DNA of 64,000 nucleotides from Erythrocercus mccallii (lineage: Eukaryota; Chordata; Aves; Passeriformes; Dicruridae). The notes beneath the pieces were generated by a model. The model did no database searches. It saw only the letters and a program-made list of their open reading frames with translations, and had not been told where the DNA came from. A program made the position numbers and the translations under genes. Position 1 is the stretch's first letter. Each line of letters begins with the position of its first letter. Shown here piece by piece: positions 62,200 to 64,000 of the stretch. Where the stretch lies: positions 625,157 through 689,156 of the forward strand of contig VZRG01000186.1 of NCBI GenBank assembly GCA_013397435.1. The letters are read 5' to 3'.

Positions 62200-62285
62200 A
62201 GTTGTACATACACTGAGCCAGGGAATGGACCAGACTGCTTCCAGAGGTCACTTGCAACCTAAATGATTCTCTGATTAATCAAAGT
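62200..62285 (+). mobile_element. CR1 LINE terminal fragment
   Basis: GGGAATGGACCAGACTGCTTCCAGAGGTCACTTGCAACCTAAATGATTCTCTGATTAATC is a CR1 3' terminus on +. It could be a separate insertion, or the terminus of the CR1 at 60525 separated by about 360 bp of other sequence. Confidence 0.8.
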
Positions 62286-62289
62286 GATT

Positions 62290-64000
62290 GCAGCATTGGG
62301 AATATTTTATATGTTCATATATGCATTTCTCAGGTACTAAACATTCACTTCCATTCCTACTGACATAAGAATGATCAAGCTTATTTGTGGCATTTCAAGT
62401 ACAACAGAGTGTTTATAGATCATTTTAAAGAAATTGCACCTTTTTGTTTAAGCCCTGTACAATGCTAATTATAATTCCCGAAAGTATTTAATTATATGAA
62501 CAGAAGTTTGAAAAAGAAGGGCCAGGAAAAAGTATTTTTTACAAGTTTTAAGAAAGTTTCACAATAAAAGAATGACATTATGCCAGAATCGTTATTCTTA
62601 CTTGTAAATACCTCACTAAGATGAGTTTATCACTAGTATTTGGACTTAATTGTGTCTGGTCTTTTCCTTCTTCAAACAGTTAGGAAATGAGTACTTAAAA
62701 ATGAAAAATATCTTTATGATAATAAATTAATATTTTTATTCTAGAAAGCCATTATAGTAATTAAAATTATTTAATATTCCCAACCCTTAAAAATAATAAG
62801 GTCCATTTCTTTTAAAATTATATGACAGCTTTAATAGACACAAGTATTATTTTGAGATATGGTTGGAATATTTAAATATTGTTTTCAACTTTTATTTTAA
62901 GTTCGCTGTTGGACAGCTTCATGATATGGGGATCAAAGATTTATGTAGTGGTTTTGACCCTTCTGGTGTTGTTCCAACATATTATTTTATTGTGAATAAC
63001 TAAATGTCAGTTTGAAACAGAATTAATTCGCTCTCAAGAAATACCCTGCCTTCCTCTTGTATTTGAATAAGACACAGACAAAATTTCTAATATTGAAGAC
63101 ATGGCAATAGCTGTAAACTATTAGGGCGATGATATATCACTATTACTACTACTACTGACTATTATTTTCTTTATTGAGCTTTGTACATGTTAATGTCTAA
63201 AAACTTTCAAAGTTATCCAGATCAAGTTTTTACTTTTTTCTCCCACTTCCCTCAACCTGTAGTTGGTTTCACAAATTGGTGTTCTAAATTCAAAAATCCT
63301 GAGGAAACCTTCTTTGGAGTTGTAAGCTGGATCCTAGTGTCTCCACCTGAGGCAGCAAACTGATCAGTCTGTATATGTCTTGTAATTCACAGAAATCTTC
63401 CATTGGCAGTTATTGACTGGTGAGATTTGAATCAGATCCAATGAAACCGACACAAAAAAATATAATGGGTATCATTGATGTTCAGAATACTGATCTGTCT
63501 GACAAAAGTACAACTTTTTTGGTACAGTATAAAAATGCTAGTAATACAATCCAAAGATCCCCAATGAGCCATAATGGCAGAATTAATCTCTGTGAACCAT
63601 TTTCTGAGACTTTCTACATATTCATATTTGCCCTTGGTTTATGTTTCTAGATTATCTTTGCAATCACATAATGAAAAATATTTTTAATAAAAAGAAAGAA
63701 GTGCTATTCTGTATGGAAATAGAGACAAAAAATAATTCTACAACAAATGTTTTGATTGTAACACTTTGGAATAGTCTTTTATAATAATGATGGACAGTTT
63801 GTAGTAATAGAAACAAAACTGATATATGCTTGCACAATGATCATCTAGATAATACAGAATATATTGTAAAATTAAGAAATATTTTATGTTGTCATTTCAC
63901 ACATCTTTTTTTGTCTATGATGTATTTTCTTTAGGAAGAAAATGTTGAAGATAAATAAAACACCTTACATATTAGTATATAGAAAGACAAAATTGGTCTT
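62290..64000. other. AT-rich intronic sequence to window end
   Basis: It holds a short ACTACTACTACT stretch near 63141. No coding exon was recognised. Confidence 0.6.

Larger units (their letters stand above)
44818..64000 (+). other. CSMD1: CSMD1 intron (5' part, within CUB 3)
   Basis: This phase 0 intron begins with GTATGC and runs past the end of the window. I looked for the continuation of the CUB domain and found none. From 44818 to about 55765 it is AT-rich unique sequence with only simple repeats. After that it contains four CR1 pieces (55770, 56845, 60525 and 62200). Confidence 0.75.

Noticed and set aside
62900..62970. Possible exon after TTTTATTTTAAG
   Set aside because: The following frame soon hits stops and does not resemble a CUB domain.
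63181..63363. Possible next CUB exon (preceded by pyrimidine-rich sequence near 63260)
   Set aside because: The translation lacks the conserved strands and the expected phase 0 start after DPDK.
1..64000. tRNA, rRNA, snRNA genes or pseudogenes
   Set aside because: No cloverleaf with A/B boxes, and no U6, 7SL or rRNA words were recognised on either strand; a dedicated scan could still find a degraded one.

Overview
This window looks like AT-rich vertebrate nuclear DNA, almost certainly from a bird and most likely a songbird. The interspersed repeats I recognise are CR1 LINE fragments (many ending in the TGATTCTATGATTC-type 3' tail) and solitary long terminal repeats (LTRs) of the kinds common in passerine genomes. 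I see no SINEs, no bacterial-style gene packing and no long open reading frame. One 193-base run of N marks an assembly gap.

The only protein-coding gene I can support is three internal exons on the + strand, at 33768-33855, 40543-40667 and 44696-44817. Their splice phases fit together and they read through as one peptide. That peptide is the second Sushi (complement control protein) domain followed by the first third of the third CUB domain of a CSMD-family protein. The residues match CSMD1 best, from memory of the vertebrate paralogues. CSMD1 is a very large type I membrane protein of CUB and Sushi repeats, expressed in brain and implicated in complement regulation and synaptic biology. The rest of the window is intron: more than 33.7 kb upstream, 6.7 kb and 4.0 kb between the exons, and more than 19 kb downstream. 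Large introns are expected of this gene.

Region by region: 1-6 kb is AT-rich intron with T/G- and A/C-rich simple tracts. 6-7.5 kb holds a decayed 3' CR1 on +. 11-12.8 kb holds two solo LTRs of one family, both on the minus strand; one has a perfect 5-bp target-site duplication and the other an imperfect one. 15-16.1 kb is a GC-richer ERV/LTR-like block with a 20-bp minisatellite. 17.2 kb has a minus-strand CR1 tail. 21.8 kb is the gap. 23.9-25 kb has two LTR pieces. 26.3 kb has a perfect 22-bp inverted repeat. 27.1-27.6 kb has a minus-strand CR1. 31.8-32.8 kb has a nearly complete LTR. 33.77 kb is the first exon, with a solo LTR (perfect 5-bp duplication) only 68 bp after its donor. 36, 43.0 and 43.3 kb have CR1 tails. 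55.8-57.2 kb has two minus-strand CR1s. 60.5-61.8 kb has a + CR1 with part of a reverse transcriptase reading frame.

I did not find a previously undescribed system. The items most worth checking are the exon-adjacent LTR, the 22-bp hairpin, the GC-rich ERV-like block in sense orientation to the gene, and two GC-rich intronic blocks I could not classify.
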